Of a DNA stretch of 64,000 bases, positions 48,349 through 60,060 are shown one piece after another (positions within the stretch are counted from its first letter, which is position 1; every line of letters starts with the position of its first letter). Source of the stretch: Enterobacter cancerogenus (GTDB lineage Bacteria; Pseudomonadota; Gammaproteobacteria; Enterobacterales; Enterobacteriaceae); NCBI RefSeq assembly GCF_019047785.1, contig NZ_CP077290.1:2666001-2730000 (forward strand). Reading direction: 5' to 3'. A program made the translations under genes and the position numbers. Below the pieces are notes generated by a model, which searched no databases, had not been told where the DNA came from, and worked only from the letters and a program-made list of their open reading frames with translations.

Positions 48349-48807
48349 TCAGGGGCGGATGGTGCGCATGATCGGGTTTTGCAGGGAGATCAGCGTCTCG
48401 GTGGACTGAATTTCATCGATTGTTTGGATCTTGTTGATAAGTACCTGCTGGAGCGCATCAATAGAGCGGCACATCACCTTGATGAAAATGCTGTAGTGTC
48501 CGGTGGTGTAGTAGGCTTCGGTCACCTCATCCAGCGCGTTGAGCTTTTCCAGCGCGGAGGGATAGTCCTTCGCACTTTTGAGAATAATGCCAATAAAGCA
48601 GCAGACGTCGTAGCCGAGTTGTTTAGGGTTTACGTCAATGCGTGCGCCGGTGATGATCCCGGCCTGTTTCATTTTCTCCACGCGAACGTGAATGGTCCCC
48701 GGGCTGACGCCAAACTGTTTCGCCAGCTCGGCGTACGCGGTGCGGGCATTGGCCATTAAGGCCTCGAGGATGCCGCGGTCCAGATTGTCGATCTGATAAT
48801 TTTCCAT
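48349..48807 (-). CDS. asnC: Lrp/AsnC-family regulator AsnC
   Basis: Transcription factor that activates asnA; asparagine counteracts it. 152 residues with N-terminal HTH (ARTAYAELAKQFGVSPGTIHVRVEKM, about 22-47) and a C-terminal RAM effector domain. Divergent from asnA with a 151-bp shared promoter gap. Confidence 0.97.
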   Translation of the reverse strand: MENYQIDNLDRGILEALMANARTAYAELAKQFGVSPGTIHVRVEKMKQAGIITGARIDVNPKQLGYDVCCFIGIILKSAKDYPSALEKLNALDEVTEAYYTTGHYSIFIKVMCRSIDALQQVLINKIQTIDEIQSTETLISLQNPIMRTIRP

Positions 48808-48958
48808 CGCTTTTTCTTATGATGATTAGTGAATCACTCTATTCTAGCGTCTTATTTTGATGAATCAAAAGTGAAACTGCCTTTTTGTTGATGGGTTATT
48901 GTATTGGATGCCCTTTCTGTTGCTTAATCAATACCAACAGGACGCAGGAGTAAACATA

Positions 48959-49951
48959 ATGAAAACCGCTTACATCGCAAAACAACGCCAGATCAGTTTC
49001 GTTAAATCCCATTTCTCACGCCAGCTGGAAGATAAGCTTGGACTGATTGAAGTTCAGGCACCGATCCTCAGTCGCGTGGGTGACGGGACGCAGGATAACC
49101 TGTCTGGATGCGAAAAAGCGGTACAGGTAAAAGTGAAAACACTGCCAGACGCCCGCTTCGAAGTGGTCCACTCCCTGGCGAAGTGGAAGCGTCAAACCTT
49201 GGGGCAGCACGACTTCAGCGCGGGCGAAGGGCTGTACACGCACATGAAAGCCCTTCGCCCCGATGAAGACCGCCTGACGCCGATCCACTCGGTCTACGTT
49301 GACCAGTGGGACTGGGAGCGCGTAATGGGGGATGGCGAACGCCACGTTGGTACGCTGAAATCGACCGTTGAAGCGATCTACGCCGGGATCAAAGCCACCG
49401 AAGCGGCAGTAAGCAAAGAGTTTGGTCTGGCACCGTTCCTGCCGGAAACGATCCACTTTGTTCACAGCCAGGATCTGCTGGCCCGCTTCCCGGATCTGGA
49501 TGCCAAAGGCCGTGAACGCGCCATCGCGAAAGAGCTGGGTGCCGTGTTCCTGATCGGGATTGGCGGCAAGCTGTCCGACGGCAAGCGTCACGACGTTCGT
49601 GCGCCGGATTACGACGACTGGAGCACCGCCGGTGAGAGTGGATTTGCCGGTCTGAACGGCGATATTCTGGTCTGGAACCCCGTTCTGGAAGATGCGTTCG
49701 AGCTGTCGTCAATGGGGATCCGCGTGGATGCCGACGCGCTGAAGCGCCAGCTGGCTATCACAGGAGATGAAGATCGTCTGCAGCTGGAGTGGCACCAGGC
49801 GCTGCTGCGCGGTGAAATGCCGCAGACTATCGGCGGCGGAATTGGCCAGTCCCGTCTGACCATGCTGTTGCTGCAACTGGACCATATCGGTCAGGTGCAG
49901 TGTGGCGTCTGGTCGCAGCAGGTACGTGAAAGCGTCGGCTCTCTTCTTTAA
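48959..49951 (+). CDS. asnA: Ammonia-dependent asparagine synthetase AsnA
   Basis: Makes asparagine from aspartate, ammonia and ATP. 330 residues from the [17 protein letters not shown], with AGGAG 8 nt upstream, as in E. coli. The fold resembles class II aminoacyl-tRNA synthetases: [10 protein letters not shown] near the N-terminus and [14 protein letters not shown] near the C-terminus. The stop codon abuts the viaA stop codon with no gap. Confidence 0.98.
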   Translation: MKTAYIAKQRQISFVKSHFSRQLEDKLGLIEVQAPILSRVGDGTQDNLSGCEKAVQVKVKTLPDARFEVVHSLAKWKRQTLGQHDFSAGEGLYTHMKALRPDEDRLTPIHSVYVDQWDWERVMGDGERHVGTLKSTVEAIYAGIKATEAAVSKEFGLAPFLPETIHFVHSQDLLARFPDLDAKGRERAIAKELGAVFLIGIGGKLSDGKRHDVRAPDYDDWSTAGESGFAGLNGDILVWNPVLEDAFELSSMGIRVDADALKRQLAITGDEDRLQLEWHQALLRGEMPQTIGGGIGQSRLTMLLLQLDHIGQVQCGVWSQQVRESVGSLL

Positions 49952-51403
49952 TTAGCGCCGCCAGCGTCTCAGCAGGCGGCTACGCAGCCCGGTATCAAAG
50001 CGCCAGATATGATCGAAGATGCGCATGATGCCGGGTTTTCCATGTGCAGACATCGCCACGGCATGGAACCGGTGCTGATGCACCCGCTGTAACTCCTTCA
50101 CCTTATTTACCACGTCATCCGGCAGCCGCTGGGCAATAAAATCGGAAATGACTACGGCGTCCGCGTCGTACCAGTCGCCGCCCTGCATACGCTCGACGAT
50201 GCTGCGAAAACAGCTCGCCAGATCGGTGCCGCCGCGGAATCGCTGGCTTAAAAAGCGGATCGCCTGCTCAAGGCCCTGCTGGTTTGTCAGTTCATAACCG
50301 ACAACTTCGCTGGAAAAAAGCATGATAAAACAGCGTCGTCGGTCGGCGAGCGCCACGCGCATCAGAGCCAGGCAGAACGCTTTTGCGCACTGTTCGTTGA
50401 ATCCGCCCATAGAGCCCGAAGTATCGACGCACACAATAAACGGCCCGCGCGGCTGTTCATCAAAATCCTGATGCACCACCGGACGCTGGCTGATCTTTTC
50501 GCGCCAGGCTTCGCCATGTAGCCGATAGGTCAGGAGCTGTTTCTCCACCAGCCGCCGGTAAAACTCATACTCCAGCTCGGTCATCCCGAGCGTGCTTAGC
50601 TCAGTGGGCAACAGGCGTAAAATGTCATCGCTTTGCTGTAGCCCGTCCACCTGCTCCGGCACGGTCGCCGGTTCACGCACCAGCGTGCGAAACGTCTCCA
50701 TCGGCGCATCTTTCTTTGGGACGGATTTGGCCTCCCGCGAGCGGCCCAGCTGTTCTGCGAGTTTCATCAGTTCCGGCTGTTGCGCCAGAAAGTCGCCGTA
50801 TTTCACGATCAGCTGATAGTCACCGCGCCTGAGCTGCCCGGCGCTCATATCCCACAGACGCCCGGCGGAATTTTCATTTTCCACCAGCACCTCTTCAAGC
50901 TGACCGCTCAGGGTCATGCGTTCCTGCACTTCACTGAGCAGCTGTTCGCGTTCTTCATCCAGCATCTGCTGGTTGAGGGTGGTGGCTTGCACCACCAGGC
51001 TAAGCCGCCAGCGCTGTAAAAAGAGGGTATGCAACGCCGGGGTAAAGGTGGCGTTGTCCATTACCAGCGCCCGGGCCTGGCTGGCGAACGGCGAATGCAC
51101 TTTGTCGAGCAGGGCCAGGGTTTGCGGAAGCTGGACGACAAACTGCGGCGTCGAGAGCCGCTGGCACTGCTGATAGCCAGCGACCTCCTCCGTTAACTCA
51201 GGCGGAACTTCGGTCTCCCTGAAACGCTGCCGGAGGTTGTCGCGCCAGCGCGGCAGATCGTCGGTCATGGCCTTTTTAAGGCGGGGGAATTTTTCAAAGA
51301 AGGCTGCGAGCTGCGGCGTAGCCAGCAGGGTGATGACCACCTCCTCGATCAACCCTTCCTCACTGACCGCCAGCATGACGTTAAGCGTGTCCAGCGTTAG
51401 CAT
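49952..51403 (-). CDS. viaA: VWA-domain protein ViaA, RavA partner
   Basis: Partner of the MoxR AAA+ ATPase RavA; the pair sensitises cells to aminoglycosides and is linked to respiratory complexes. 483 residues: a helical N-terminal region and a C-terminal von Willebrand A domain with the MIDAS motif DTSGS (327-331). It overlaps ravA by 7 nt. Confidence 0.95.
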   Translation of the reverse strand: MLTLDTLNVMLAVSEEGLIEEVVITLLATPQLAAFFEKFPRLKKAMTDDLPRWRDNLRQRFRETEVPPELTEEVAGYQQCQRLSTPQFVVQLPQTLALLDKVHSPFASQARALVMDNATFTPALHTLFLQRWRLSLVVQATTLNQQMLDEEREQLLSEVQERMTLSGQLEEVLVENENSAGRLWDMSAGQLRRGDYQLIVKYGDFLAQQPELMKLAEQLGRSREAKSVPKKDAPMETFRTLVREPATVPEQVDGLQQSDDILRLLPTELSTLGMTELEYEFYRRLVEKQLLTYRLHGEAWREKISQRPVVHQDFDEQPRGPFIVCVDTSGSMGGFNEQCAKAFCLALMRVALADRRRCFIMLFSSEVVGYELTNQQGLEQAIRFLSQRFRGGTDLASCFRSIVERMQGGDWYDADAVVISDFIAQRLPDDVVNKVKELQRVHQHRFHAVAMSAHGKPGIMRIFDHIWRFDTGLRSRLLRRWRR

Positions 51404-52893
51404 TGACGCGCCTGTTTGATCTGCGCGCTTACGTCCTGCAGGCTGGCTTCGATGCGGCCCAGCCAGTCGCTATGTATAAAGAGACACTTTTGCTGCTCGC
51501 TGAAGCGCGTATGCTGCTGATGCCATTCGGTATCCAGCGCCTCCAGCTGCTGCTTAATCTCTTCCGGTACGCTGTCTGAAGCGGTTCCCGGTAGCGCAAG
51601 GCGCGAGCCTTGCAGGCTCACATCGCGGATCACCAGATGCTGGCTGCTATCCACTTCCATCGTAAGCGGTTGCGCAAACCCGATGCCGTTGAGCTTGCCG
51701 CGTATCTCGCCGCCTTTGTCGAGCCACAGCGACAGTGCCTCGCGCTCAATCGCAACGTGAACCACCTGCATATCGTGGAGCTTAAGCGGCTGCTGAAGCA
51801 GCAGGGTCAGCGTCGTGTCGGTGAGCGTTGTCGGCAGTTCGTAGTGCGGTTTACGCGCGAACATGCCGCCTGCGCGGTTCACCTTCAGCGCCGTTTTATC
51901 GCTTTGCTGCTGCTGTAGCTGGATGCGGCGCTGGGTAATCGCGCCCAGTTGGGTGAGCATGGCCTGCTGTCCCCAGGCGTGTCCGGTCATCAATATTTCA
52001 AGCTGCTGCTGCATCAGGTTCATCCCTTCCGCATCGTGCCACAGGCAGTCTTTCAGCAGGATCAGATCGATTGGCGCCACGGCATCGCGTCCGCTGAACA
52101 GCGCGCTGGCCTGCAGCAGGCGGATCGCCTTCTTCCAGCGGCGATCGGAGACATAAGGCGCAGAGGGCAGCAAATCCAACTGCTGGCGCAGCATGAAGAT
52201 CAGCTCAAACACCGCGTCAGGCAGTTTGATTTTGCCGATATCTTCCTGCCACTGGTAATACTCCTCGTCGGACACCTGCAGCCCCGGCGCGACCGGGTTT
52301 TCATTTTCATCCTGCTGGCTCACCAGCATGGAGCGGAAGTTCGATTTATCCTGCACCTTGTCGAGCCACAGGCGGATAAGCATGCGGTCATACAGCGCTT
52401 CCAGACTGCTGTCTGCTTCCGGAAGTTCGTTCGACGCGGCCACCAGCAGGCGCATCGGGATCTTCTCTTCGCTGGCCCCGTTACGGAACCGGCGTTCGTT
52501 AATGGCGGTCAGCAGGGTGTTCAGAATGGCCGGGCCGGCTTTCCAGATCTCATCGAGAAACACGATTTCGGCTTCTGGCAGATAACCTTCCGTCAGACGT
52601 TGATAGCGCCCCTCATCTTTCAGCGCCTGAATGGATAGGGGGCCAAAAACCTCTTCCGGGGTCGAAAAACGGGTCATCAGGTATTCGAACGCGCGGGCAT
52701 TCTGAAAGGCAAATTTCAACCGGCGGGCAATCAGGCTTTTGGCGATGCCCGGTGGGCCAAGCAGAAACACGCTTTCCCCGCTCAGGGCGGCCAGCAAACA
52801 GAGGCGAATGGCGTGGCTACGCTCGTAAAGGCCTTTTTCCAGCGCGCTGCTGAGGCGGGAAATTCTTTCTGCTATTAAATGTGAGTGAGCCAT
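51397..52893 (-). CDS. ravA: MoxR-type AAA+ ATPase RavA
   Basis: Hexameric ATPase that in E. coli binds the inducible lysine decarboxylase LdcI, and acts with ViaA. 498 residues: Walker A GPPGIAKS (46-53), Walker B VFLDEI (111-116), sensor region [14 protein letters not shown], then a C-terminal triple-helical and LARA domain. First gene of ravA-viaA, divergent from kup over 222 bp. Confidence 0.95.
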   Translation of the reverse strand: MAHSHLIAERISRLSSALEKGLYERSHAIRLCLLAALSGESVFLLGPPGIAKSLIARRLKFAFQNARAFEYLMTRFSTPEEVFGPLSIQALKDEGRYQRLTEGYLPEAEIVFLDEIWKAGPAILNTLLTAINERRFRNGASEEKIPMRLLVAASNELPEADSSLEALYDRMLIRLWLDKVQDKSNFRSMLVSQQDENENPVAPGLQVSDEEYYQWQEDIGKIKLPDAVFELIFMLRQQLDLLPSAPYVSDRRWKKAIRLLQASALFSGRDAVAPIDLILLKDCLWHDAEGMNLMQQQLEILMTGHAWGQQAMLTQLGAITQRRIQLQQQQSDKTALKVNRAGGMFARKPHYELPTTLTDTTLTLLLQQPLKLHDMQVVHVAIEREALSLWLDKGGEIRGKLNGIGFAQPLTMEVDSSQHLVIRDVSLQGSRLALPGTASDSVPEEIKQQLEALDTEWHQQHTRFSEQQKCLFIHSDWLGRIEASLQDVSAQIKQARQC

Positions 52894-53115
52894 AATAGTT
52901 TTGCATCCTTTCGCCGTCGTGGTGGCTAATTGAAGCGAGTATAGACGTTTCAGTCATGGCTGGTAATAGACTGAAGTGCGGCGCAATTTTCTTTGCGCTA
53001 CATTAATGCGGTTGTATTTAGGGGTACGATTTTTTAATGAATCGTGCATACTGTGCGCTTTTTGTGGGCCAAGGGACTAAGCACACATTTGTTATATAAA
53101 CGAAAAGACTAGTCT

Positions 53116-54984
53116 ATGAGCACTGATAAAAAGCAATCATTACCCGCAATAACGCTTGCGGCGATCGGGGTTGTCTATGGTGATATTGGCACCAGCCCGC
53201 TCTATACGCTTCGTGAATGTTTGTCCGGTCAGTTTGGTTTTGGTGTGGAGCGCGAAGCCGTATTTGGTTTCCTGTCACTCATCTTCTGGCTGCTGATCCT
53301 GGTGGTATCCGTTAAGTATCTCTCTTTCGTTATGCGCGCAGATAACGCGGGTGAAGGCGGTATTCTGACCCTGATGTCCCTTGCCGGGCGCAACACGTCC
53401 CCCAGAATGACGTCGGTGCTGGTGATTATTGGCCTGATTGGCGGCAGCTTCTTTTATGGCGAGGTCGTGATTACCCCCGCCATTTCGGTGATGTCGGCGA
53501 TAGAAGGGCTGGAGATCGTGGCTCCCCAGCTTGATTCATGGGTCGTTCCGCTTGCCATCATCGTGCTGACGCTGCTTTTCGCCATTCAAAAACACGGTAC
53601 CGGGCTGGTGGGCAAGCTCTTCGCGCCGATTATGCTGGCATGGTTCCTGATTCTGGCCGCGCTGGGCTTACGCAGCATAATCTCTAACCCGGACGTTCTG
53701 CACGCGCTGAACCCGATGTGGGCCGTGCATTTCTTCATGGAATATAAGGTCGTCTCTTTCGTTGCGCTGGGCGCTGTGGTGCTCTCTATTACCGGCGTGG
53801 AAGCGCTGTATGCGGATATGGGCCACTTCGGCAAACTGCCTATCCGCGTGGCGTGGTTCACCGTGGTGCTGCCGTCGCTGGTGCTGAACTACTTCGGCCA
53901 GGGCGCGCTGCTGCTTGAACATCCTGAAGCGATTAAAAACCCGTTCTTCCTGCTGGCCCCTGACTGGGCGCTGGTGCCGATGCTGATCCTCGCGACCCTG
54001 GCGACGGTTATCGCCTCGCAGGCGGTTATCTCTGGCGTGTTCTCCCTGACCCGCCAGGCGGTACGCCTGGGCTATCTCTCCCCTATGCGCATTATCCACA
54101 CCTCAGAAATGGAGTCGGGGCAGATCTACATTCCGTTTATCAACTGGCTGCTCTACTTCGCGGTGGTGATTGTTATCGTCAGCTTCGAGCACTCCAGCAA
54201 CCTGGCGGCGGCGTACGGTATCGCCGTAACGGGGACGATGGTGCTGACGTCGATTCTCTCCACCACGGTGGCGTACCGCAACTGGCACTGGAACAAGTTC
54301 CTTGTGGCGCTGATCCTGATTGGCTTCCTTTGTATCGACGTGCCGCTGTTCTCGGCGAACCTCGATAAGATCGTTTCCGGCGGCTGGCTGCCGCTGACGC
54401 TCGGTCTGGTGATGTTTATCGTGATGACGACGTGGAAGAGCGAGCGCTTCCGCCTGCTGCGCCGTATGCATGAGCACGGTAACTCTCTGGAAGCGATGAT
54501 AGCCTCGCTGGAGAAATCCCCGCCGGTGCGCGTGCCGGGCACGGCGGTGTATATGTCGCGCGCGCTGAACGTCATCCCGTTTGCGCTGATGCATAACCTT
54601 AAGCACAACAAAGTGCTGCACGAGCGGGTGATCCTGCTGACGCTGCGTACCGAAGATGCACCGTACGTTCATAACGTGCGTCGTGTGCAGATTGAGCAGC
54701 TGTCGCCTACCTTCTGGCGCGTGGTGGCCAGCTACGGCTGGCGCGAAACACCGAACGTGGAAGAGGTATTCCACCGCTGCGGTCTGGAAGGGCTGAGCTG
54801 CCGCATGATGGAGACATCGTTCTTTATGTCGCACGAGTCGCTGATTATCGGCAAACGTCCGTGGTATCTGCGCCTGCGCGGCAAGCTGTACCTCATCCTG
54901 CAGCGTAACGCCCTGCGCGCGCCTGACCAGTTTGAGATCCCGCCTAACCGCGTGATTGAGCTGGGAACCCAAGTCGAGATTTAA
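53116..54984 (+). CDS. kup: Low-affinity potassium transporter Kup
   Basis: K+/H+ symporter of the KUP/HAK/KT family, 622 residues with about 12 membrane helices and a cytoplasmic C-terminal domain. The signature [15 protein letters not shown] (18-32) and [13 protein letters not shown] are present. A terminator-like BIME follows the stop. Confidence 0.97.
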   Translation: MSTDKKQSLPAITLAAIGVVYGDIGTSPLYTLRECLSGQFGFGVEREAVFGFLSLIFWLLILVVSVKYLSFVMRADNAGEGGILTLMSLAGRNTSPRMTSVLVIIGLIGGSFFYGEVVITPAISVMSAIEGLEIVAPQLDSWVVPLAIIVLTLLFAIQKHGTGLVGKLFAPIMLAWFLILAALGLRSIISNPDVLHALNPMWAVHFFMEYKVVSFVALGAVVLSITGVEALYADMGHFGKLPIRVAWFTVVLPSLVLNYFGQGALLLEHPEAIKNPFFLLAPDWALVPMLILATLATVIASQAVISGVFSLTRQAVRLGYLSPMRIIHTSEMESGQIYIPFINWLLYFAVVIVIVSFEHSSNLAAAYGIAVTGTMVLTSILSTTVAYRNWHWNKFLVALILIGFLCIDVPLFSANLDKIVSGGWLPLTLGLVMFIVMTTWKSERFRLLRRMHEHGNSLEAMIASLEKSPPVRVPGTAVYMSRALNVIPFALMHNLKHNKVLHERVILLTLRTEDAPYVHNVRRVQIEQLSPTFWRVVASYGWRETPNVEEVFHRCGLEGLSCRMMETSFFMSHESLIIGKRPWYLRLRGKLYLILQRNALRAPDQFEIPPNRVIELGTQVEI

Positions 54985-54997
54985 TCCTCGCAGCAAT

Positions 54998-55073
54998 GCC
55001 CGGCGGCGCTTCGCTTACCCGACCTACTCAACCTGTAGGCCCATGCTAGCGAAGCGCCGCCGGGCTTTTTTTC
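54998..55073. repeat. BIME with T-run after kup
   Basis: GCCCGGCGGCGCTTCGC...TTACCCGACCTAC and GTAGGCCCATGCTAGCGAAG...CGCCGCCGGGC. The outer arms (54998-55012 and 55050-55065) pair and are followed by TTTTTTT, so the element probably terminates kup. Confidence 0.85.
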
Positions 55074-55089
55074 TTTCAGCATTTCACTT

Positions 55090-55184
55090 AGCGAAACGTT
55101 TCGACGTCGATCACAATTCTGTTACCTCATGATGGTTTTCTGAGCACACTTCGGATTAAACTCATGAGAGCGAAACGTTTCGCT
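55090..55184 (+). promoter_or_regulatory. rbs promoter with two RbsR-type operators and a CRP site
   Basis: Perfect operator AGCGAAACGTTTCGCT at 55169-55184 and a second copy AGCGAAACGTTTCGAC at 55090-55105, centres 79 bp apart. A CRP-like site TTCGACGTCGATCACA lies at 55100-55115 and overlaps the upstream operator. A -10 TAAACT at 55157-55162 would put the start near 55169, 61.5 bp from the CRP centre (class I) and at the edge of the downstream operator. The -35 is weak, as expected for CRP dependence. Confidence 0.8.
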
Positions 55185-55198
55185 AGTGGAGCAAGAAA

Positions 55199-55618
55199 AT
55201 GAAGAAAGGCGCTGTACTCAACTCAGAAATCTCGTCGGTTATTTCCCGTCTTGGGCATACCGATACGCTGGTGGTTTGCGATGCAGGCTTACCGGTTCCG
55301 CGCAGCACTACCCGTATTGATATGGCGTTAACGCAGGGCGTGCCCTCGTTTATGCAGGTACTGGATGTGGTGACGTCGGAGATGCAGGTTGAGACGGCCA
55401 TTCTCGCGACGGAAATTAAACACCATAATCCGCAACTCCACGAAACGTTGCTCAGCCACCTTGAGCAACTGCAACAACACCAGGGAAACACCATAGAAAT
55501 TCGTTACACAACACACGAGCAGTTCAAACAACAAACCGCAGACAGTCAGGCGGTGATTCGCAGCGGGGAGTGTTCCCCGTATGCGAATATCATTCTCTGT
55601 GCTGGCGTCACGTTCTGA
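55199..55618 (+). CDS. rbsD: D-ribose pyranase
   Basis: Interconverts beta-pyranose and furanose forms of ribose so RbsK can use it. 139 residues, [24 protein letters not shown], with the catalytic His20 in LGHTD and the C-terminal [16 protein letters not shown]. First gene of rbsDACBKR; 7 nt before rbsA. Confidence 0.97.
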   Translation: MKKGAVLNSEISSVISRLGHTDTLVVCDAGLPVPRSTTRIDMALTQGVPSFMQVLDVVTSEMQVETAILATEIKHHNPQLHETLLSHLEQLQQHQGNTIEIRYTTHEQFKQQTADSQAVIRSGECSPYANIILCAGVTF

Positions 55619-55625
55619 GGCCATC

Positions 55626-57131
55626 ATGGACGCATTACTGCAACTCAAAGGGATCGATAAATCGTTCCCGGGCGTAAAAGCCCTCTCCGGTGCGGCACTG
55701 AACGTTTACCCCGGGCGCGTGATGGCGCTGGTGGGCGAGAACGGTGCCGGCAAATCCACCATGATGAAAGTGCTGACTGGTATTTACCAACGCGATGCCG
55801 GCTCGCTGGTCTGGCTGGGTAAAGAGACCACGTTCACCGGCCCGAAATCCTCTCAGGAGGCGGGCATCGGCATTATCCACCAGGAACTGAACCTGATCCC
55901 GCAGCTGACCATTGCGGAGAACATCTTCCTTGGCCGCGAGTTTGTTAACCGGTTCGGCAAAATCGACTGGAAAACCATGTATGCCGAGGCGGACAAGCTG
56001 CTGGCGAAGCTGAACCTGCGCTTTAAGAGCGACCGCCAGGTGGGCGACCTCTCCATTGGCGATCAGCAGATGGTGGAAATCGCCAAGGTACTCAGCTTTG
56101 AGTCGAAGGTCATCATTATGGATGAACCCACCGACGCCCTGACCGATACCGAAACCGACTCCCTGTTCCGCGTCATCCGCGAGCTGAAATCGCAGGGGCG
56201 CGGCATTGTTTATATCTCCCACCGCATGAAAGAGATCTTCGAGATTTGCGATGACGTGACCGTCTTCCGTGACGGGCAGTTTATTGCCGAGCGGGAAGTG
56301 GCCACGCTGACCGAAGATTCTCTGATCGAAATGATGGTGGGCCGCAAGCTTGAAGATCAGTACCCGCATCTCGATAAACTGCCGGGTGAGATCCGCCTGA
56401 AGGTGGACAACCTGTGCGGGCCGGGCGTGAACGACGTCTCCTTTACCCTGCGTCAGGGCGAGATCCTGGGCGTGGCGGGCCTGATGGGGGCGGGCCGTAC
56501 CGAGCTGATGAAAGTGCTCTACGGCGCGCTGCCGCGTACCAGCGGTTACGTAACCCTCGACGGGCGGGAAGTGGTGACACGTTCTCCGCAGGATGGCCTG
56601 GCGAACGGCATCGTTTATATCTCCGAAGACCGCAAGCGCGACGGCTTAGTGCTGGGTATGTCGGTGAAAGAAAATATGTCGCTGACCGCGCTGCGCTATT
56701 TCAGCCATAGCGGTGGCAGCCTCAAACACAAAGACGAGCAGCAGGCGGTGAGCGATTTTATCCGCCTGTTTAACGTCAAAACCCCGTCGATGGAGCAGGC
56801 TATTGGCCTGTTGTCCGGCGGGAATCAGCAGAAGGTGGCGATTGCCCGCGGGCTGATGACGCGCCCGAAAGTGCTGATCCTCGATGAGCCTACCCGCGGC
56901 GTAGACGTGGGCGCGAAGAAAGAGATCTACCAGCTGATTAACCAGTTCAAAGCCGACGGCCTGAGCATCATTCTGGTCTCTTCCGAGATGCCAGAAGTCT
57001 TAGGCATGAGCGATCGCATTATCGTTATGCATGAAGGGCATCTCGGCGGTGAATTCACTCGCGAGCAGGCCACCCAGGAAGTTCTGATGGCTGCCGCTGT
57101 GGGCAAGCTTAATCGCGTGAATCAGGAGTAA
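55626..57131 (+). CDS. rbsA: Ribose ABC transporter ATP-binding protein
   Basis: Fused double ATPase of a CUT2-type sugar importer, 501 residues from [14 protein letters not shown] (E. coli length). The first half has Walker [10 protein letters not shown] (37-45) and MDEPTDAL (Glu/Asp region), the second half has a degenerate Walker A MGAGRTEL and LSGGNQQK / [11 protein letters not shown]. 4 nt before rbsC. Confidence 0.97.
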   Translation: MDALLQLKGIDKSFPGVKALSGAALNVYPGRVMALVGENGAGKSTMMKVLTGIYQRDAGSLVWLGKETTFTGPKSSQEAGIGIIHQELNLIPQLTIAENIFLGREFVNRFGKIDWKTMYAEADKLLAKLNLRFKSDRQVGDLSIGDQQMVEIAKVLSFESKVIIMDEPTDALTDTETDSLFRVIRELKSQGRGIVYISHRMKEIFEICDDVTVFRDGQFIAEREVATLTEDSLIEMMVGRKLEDQYPHLDKLPGEIRLKVDNLCGPGVNDVSFTLRQGEILGVAGLMGAGRTELMKVLYGALPRTSGYVTLDGREVVTRSPQDGLANGIVYISEDRKRDGLVLGMSVKENMSLTALRYFSHSGGSLKHKDEQQAVSDFIRLFNVKTPSMEQAIGLLSGGNQQKVAIARGLMTRPKVLILDEPTRGVDVGAKKEIYQLINQFKADGLSIILVSSEMPEVLGMSDRIIVMHEGHLGGEFTREQATQEVLMAAAVGKLNRVNQE

Positions 57132-57135
57132 GAAG

Positions 57136-58101
57136 ATGACTACCCAGGCCGTTTCTGGTCGCCGCTATTTCACTAAGGCATGGCTGCTGGAACAAAAATC
57201 GCTGATTGCTCTGCTGGTGCTGATCGCCATTGTCTCCACCATGAGCCCGAACTTTTTTACCGTTAATAACCTGTTCAACATTCTTCAGCAGACTTCCGTA
57301 AACGCCATCATGGCGGTAGGGATGACGCTGGTGATTTTGACCTCGGGTATCGACCTGTCCGTCGGTTCCCTGCTAGCACTCACCGGGGCGATTGCCGCGT
57401 CGATTGTCGGGATTGAAGTCAACGCGCTGGTGGCCGTGGCTGCCGCACTGGCTGCGGGTGCGGCGATTGGTGCGGTAACCGGTGTGATCGTGGCGAAAGG
57501 CCGCGTTCAGGCATTTATCGCCACGCTGGTCATGATGCTGCTGCTGCGCGGCGTAACGATGGTTTACACCAACGGCAGCCCGGTGAATACCGGCTTTACG
57601 GATAATGCCGATCTGTTTGGCTGGTTCGGTATTGGTCGCCCGCTGGGTATTCCGACGCCGGTCTGGATCATGGGCATCGTTTTCCTGGCGGCGTGGTACA
57701 TGCTGCATCACACCCGCCTGGGCCGTTATATCTATGCGCTGGGCGGTAACGAAGCGGCAACGCGCCTGTCAGGCATCAGCGTCAATAAAGTGAAAATTAT
57801 CGTCTACTCCCTGTGCGGCCTGCTGGCCTCTCTGGCGGGGATCATCGAAGTGGCGCGCCTCTCTTCCGCTCAGCCGACGGCGGGGACGGGTTATGAGCTG
57901 GATGCTATCGCGGCAGTAGTGCTGGGCGGAACGAGCCTTGCGGGCGGGAAAGGTCGCATTGTTGGGACATTGATCGGCGCGCTTATCCTCGGTTTCCTGA
58001 ATAATGGTTTGAATTTATTAGGTGTTTCCTCCTATTACCAGATGATCGTCAAAGCAGTGGTGATTTTGCTGGCGGTACTGGTAGACAACAAAAAACAGTA
58101 A
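57136..58101 (+). CDS. rbsC: Ribose ABC transporter permease
   Basis: Membrane channel for ribose, 321 residues with about ten hydrophobic helices. The conserved TSGIDLSVGSLLALTGAI and GGNEAATRLSGISVNKVK segments mark the BPD_transp_2 family. 27 nt before rbsB. Confidence 0.97.
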   Translation: MTTQAVSGRRYFTKAWLLEQKSLIALLVLIAIVSTMSPNFFTVNNLFNILQQTSVNAIMAVGMTLVILTSGIDLSVGSLLALTGAIAASIVGIEVNALVAVAAALAAGAAIGAVTGVIVAKGRVQAFIATLVMMLLLRGVTMVYTNGSPVNTGFTDNADLFGWFGIGRPLGIPTPVWIMGIVFLAAWYMLHHTRLGRYIYALGGNEAATRLSGISVNKVKIIVYSLCGLLASLAGIIEVARLSSAQPTAGTGYELDAIAAVVLGGTSLAGGKGRIVGTLIGALILGFLNNGLNLLGVSSYYQMIVKAVVILLAVLVDNKKQ

Positions 58102-58128
58102 CTGACGACACTACAGGACATCTTAGAT

Positions 58129-59019
58129 ATGAACATGAAAAAACTGGCTACCCTGGTTTCTGCAGTCGCGCTGAGCGCAACCGTAAGTGCTAACGCGATG
58201 GCGAAAGACACCATTGCGCTGGTTATCTCCACGCTGAATAACCCGTTCTTCGTCTCTCTTAAGGACGGCGCGCAGAAAGAAGCCGACAAGCTGGGCTACA
58301 ACCTGGTGGTGCTGGATTCTCAGAACAACCCGGCGAAAGAGCTGGCAAACGTTCAGGACCTGACCGTTCGTGGCACCAAAATCCTGCTGATCAACCCAAC
58401 CGATTCTGACGCCGTAGGCAACGCCGTGAAGATGGCTAACCAGGCGAATATTCCGGTGATCACTCTGGACCGTCAGGCTTCTAAAGGTGACGTGGTCAGC
58501 CACATTGCTTCCGATAACGTCCTGGGCGGCAAAATCGCCGGTGACTACATCGCGAAGAAAGCCGGTGATGGCGCGAAAGTCATTGAACTGCAGGGCATCG
58601 CGGGGACGTCTGCGGCGCGTGAACGTGGCGAAGGCTTCCAGCAGGCCGTTGCTGCGCACAAATTTAACGTCCTGGCGAGCCAGCCTGCTGACTTCGACCG
58701 CACGAAAGGTCTGAACGTGATGCAGAACCTGCTGACCGCGCATCCTGACGTGCAGGCCGTATTCGCTCAGAACGACGAAATGGCGCTGGGCGCGCTGCGT
58801 GCGCTGCAGACCGCAGGTAAATCAGATGTGATGGTCGTCGGATTTGACGGCACGCCGGATGGTGAAAAAGCAGTAAATGATGGCAAACTGGCTGCGACCA
58901 TCGCTCAGCTGCCAGAGCAGATTGGCGCCACTGGCGTTCAGACTGCTGATAAAGTGCTGAAGGGCGAAAAAGTTCAGGCCAAATATCCTGTTGACCTGAA
59001 GCTGGTCATCAAGCAGTAA
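58129..59019 (+). CDS. rbsB: Periplasmic ribose-binding protein
   Basis: High-affinity receptor for ribose transport and, in motile cells, Trg-mediated chemotaxis. 296 residues with a signal peptide [20 protein letters not shown] ending ANAMA before [16 protein letters not shown]. The binding cleft segments [14 protein letters not shown] and QNDEMALGA are conserved. Confidence 0.97.
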   Translation: MNMKKLATLVSAVALSATVSANAMAKDTIALVISTLNNPFFVSLKDGAQKEADKLGYNLVVLDSQNNPAKELANVQDLTVRGTKILLINPTDSDAVGNAVKMANQANIPVITLDRQASKGDVVSHIASDNVLGGKIAGDYIAKKAGDGAKVIELQGIAGTSAARERGEGFQQAVAAHKFNVLASQPADFDRTKGLNVMQNLLTAHPDVQAVFAQNDEMALGALRALQTAGKSDVMVVGFDGTPDGEKAVNDGKLAATIAQLPEQIGATGVQTADKVLKGEKVQAKYPVDLKLVIKQ

Positions 59020-59027
59020 AAGGCGAT

Positions 59028-59104
59028 TCAGGCAGTCGCTGGCTGCCTGAGGGACACCAAATAAAAGAAAAGTGTGGCATACGCCACCGGGTCACACCGG
59101 TGGC
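59028..59104 (+). repeat. Two hairpins between rbsB and rbsK
   Basis: TCAGGCAG / CTGCCTGA (59028-59050) 8 nt after the rbsB stop, and GCCACCGG / CCGGTGGC (59083-59104) just before rbsK. Neither has a U-run. They may stabilise the rbsB message and lower rbsKR expression. Confidence 0.65.
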
Positions 59105-59127
59105 GCTCTCAGATGGACAGCTCAACC

Positions 59128-60057
59128 ATGAAAACCGCAGGCAACCTCGTCGTCCTTGGCAGTATCAATGCCGATCACATTCTTAACCTTGAATCTTTCC
59201 CGACACCGGGCGAAACCGTCACCGGCAATCAGTACCAGGTGGCGTTCGGCGGTAAAGGCGCAAACCAGGCGGTCGCCGCCGGACGCAGCGGGGCGCATAT
59301 CGCTTTTATTGCCTGCACGGGCGATGACGACACCGGCGAGCGCGTACGCCATCAGCTGGCAAGCGATAACATCGACATTGCACCGGTGAGCGTCGTTGAA
59401 GGGGAATCCACCGGCGTGGCGCTGATTTTCGTCAACGCGGAAGGGGAGAATGTCATCGGTATTCATGCGGGGGCTAACGCCGCGCTGACCCCTGAGCGGG
59501 TGGACGCGCAGCGGGAGCGGATCGCCAGTGCCGACGCGCTGCTGATGCAGCTTGAATCGCCGGTAAAAAGCGTAATGGCTGCGGCCAAAATTGCGCATGA
59601 AAATCATACCTCTGTCGTACTCAACCCTGCGCCTGCCCGTGTATTATCAGACGAACTGCTGGCGCTGGTGGATATCATCACCCCCAACGAAACGGAAGCG
59701 GAAAAGCTGACCGGCATCCGCGTTGAAAATGATGATGATGCGGCGCGCGCAGCAAAAGCGCTGCATGATAAAGGCATTGGTACCGTCATTATCACCCTTG
59801 GCAGCCGCGGCGTGTGGGCAAGCGTAAACGGTGAAGGCCGCCGCGTGCCGGGCTTTAAGGTTAAAGCGATTGATACCATCGCGGCGGGAGACACCTTCAA
59901 CGGTGCGCTGGTAACGGCGCTGCTGGAAGGCACGCAAATGGATGACGCGATTCGTTTTGCGCATGCTGCTGCGGCCATCGCGGTAACGCGTAAAGGCGCT
60001 CAGCCTTCCGTTCCATGGCGCAAAGAGATCGATGAATTCTTAAGTCAGCAGGGGTAA
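59128..60057 (+). CDS. rbsK: Ribokinase
   Basis: Phosphorylates ribose to ribose 5-phosphate. 309 residues from MKTAGNLVVLGSINADH, matching E. coli; ATG codons upstream (59113) are possible but less well supported. PfkB family: GGKGANQAVAAGRSG (41-55) and the catalytic Asp255 in DTIAAGDTFNGAL. 3 nt before rbsR. Confidence 0.97.
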   Translation: MKTAGNLVVLGSINADHILNLESFPTPGETVTGNQYQVAFGGKGANQAVAAGRSGAHIAFIACTGDDDTGERVRHQLASDNIDIAPVSVVEGESTGVALIFVNAEGENVIGIHAGANAALTPERVDAQRERIASADALLMQLESPVKSVMAAAKIAHENHTSVVLNPAPARVLSDELLALVDIITPNETEAEKLTGIRVENDDDAARAAKALHDKGIGTVIITLGSRGVWASVNGEGRRVPGFKVKAIDTIAAGDTFNGALVTALLEGTQMDDAIRFAHAAAAIAVTRKGAQPSVPWRKEIDEFLSQQG

Positions 60058-60060
60058 CGC

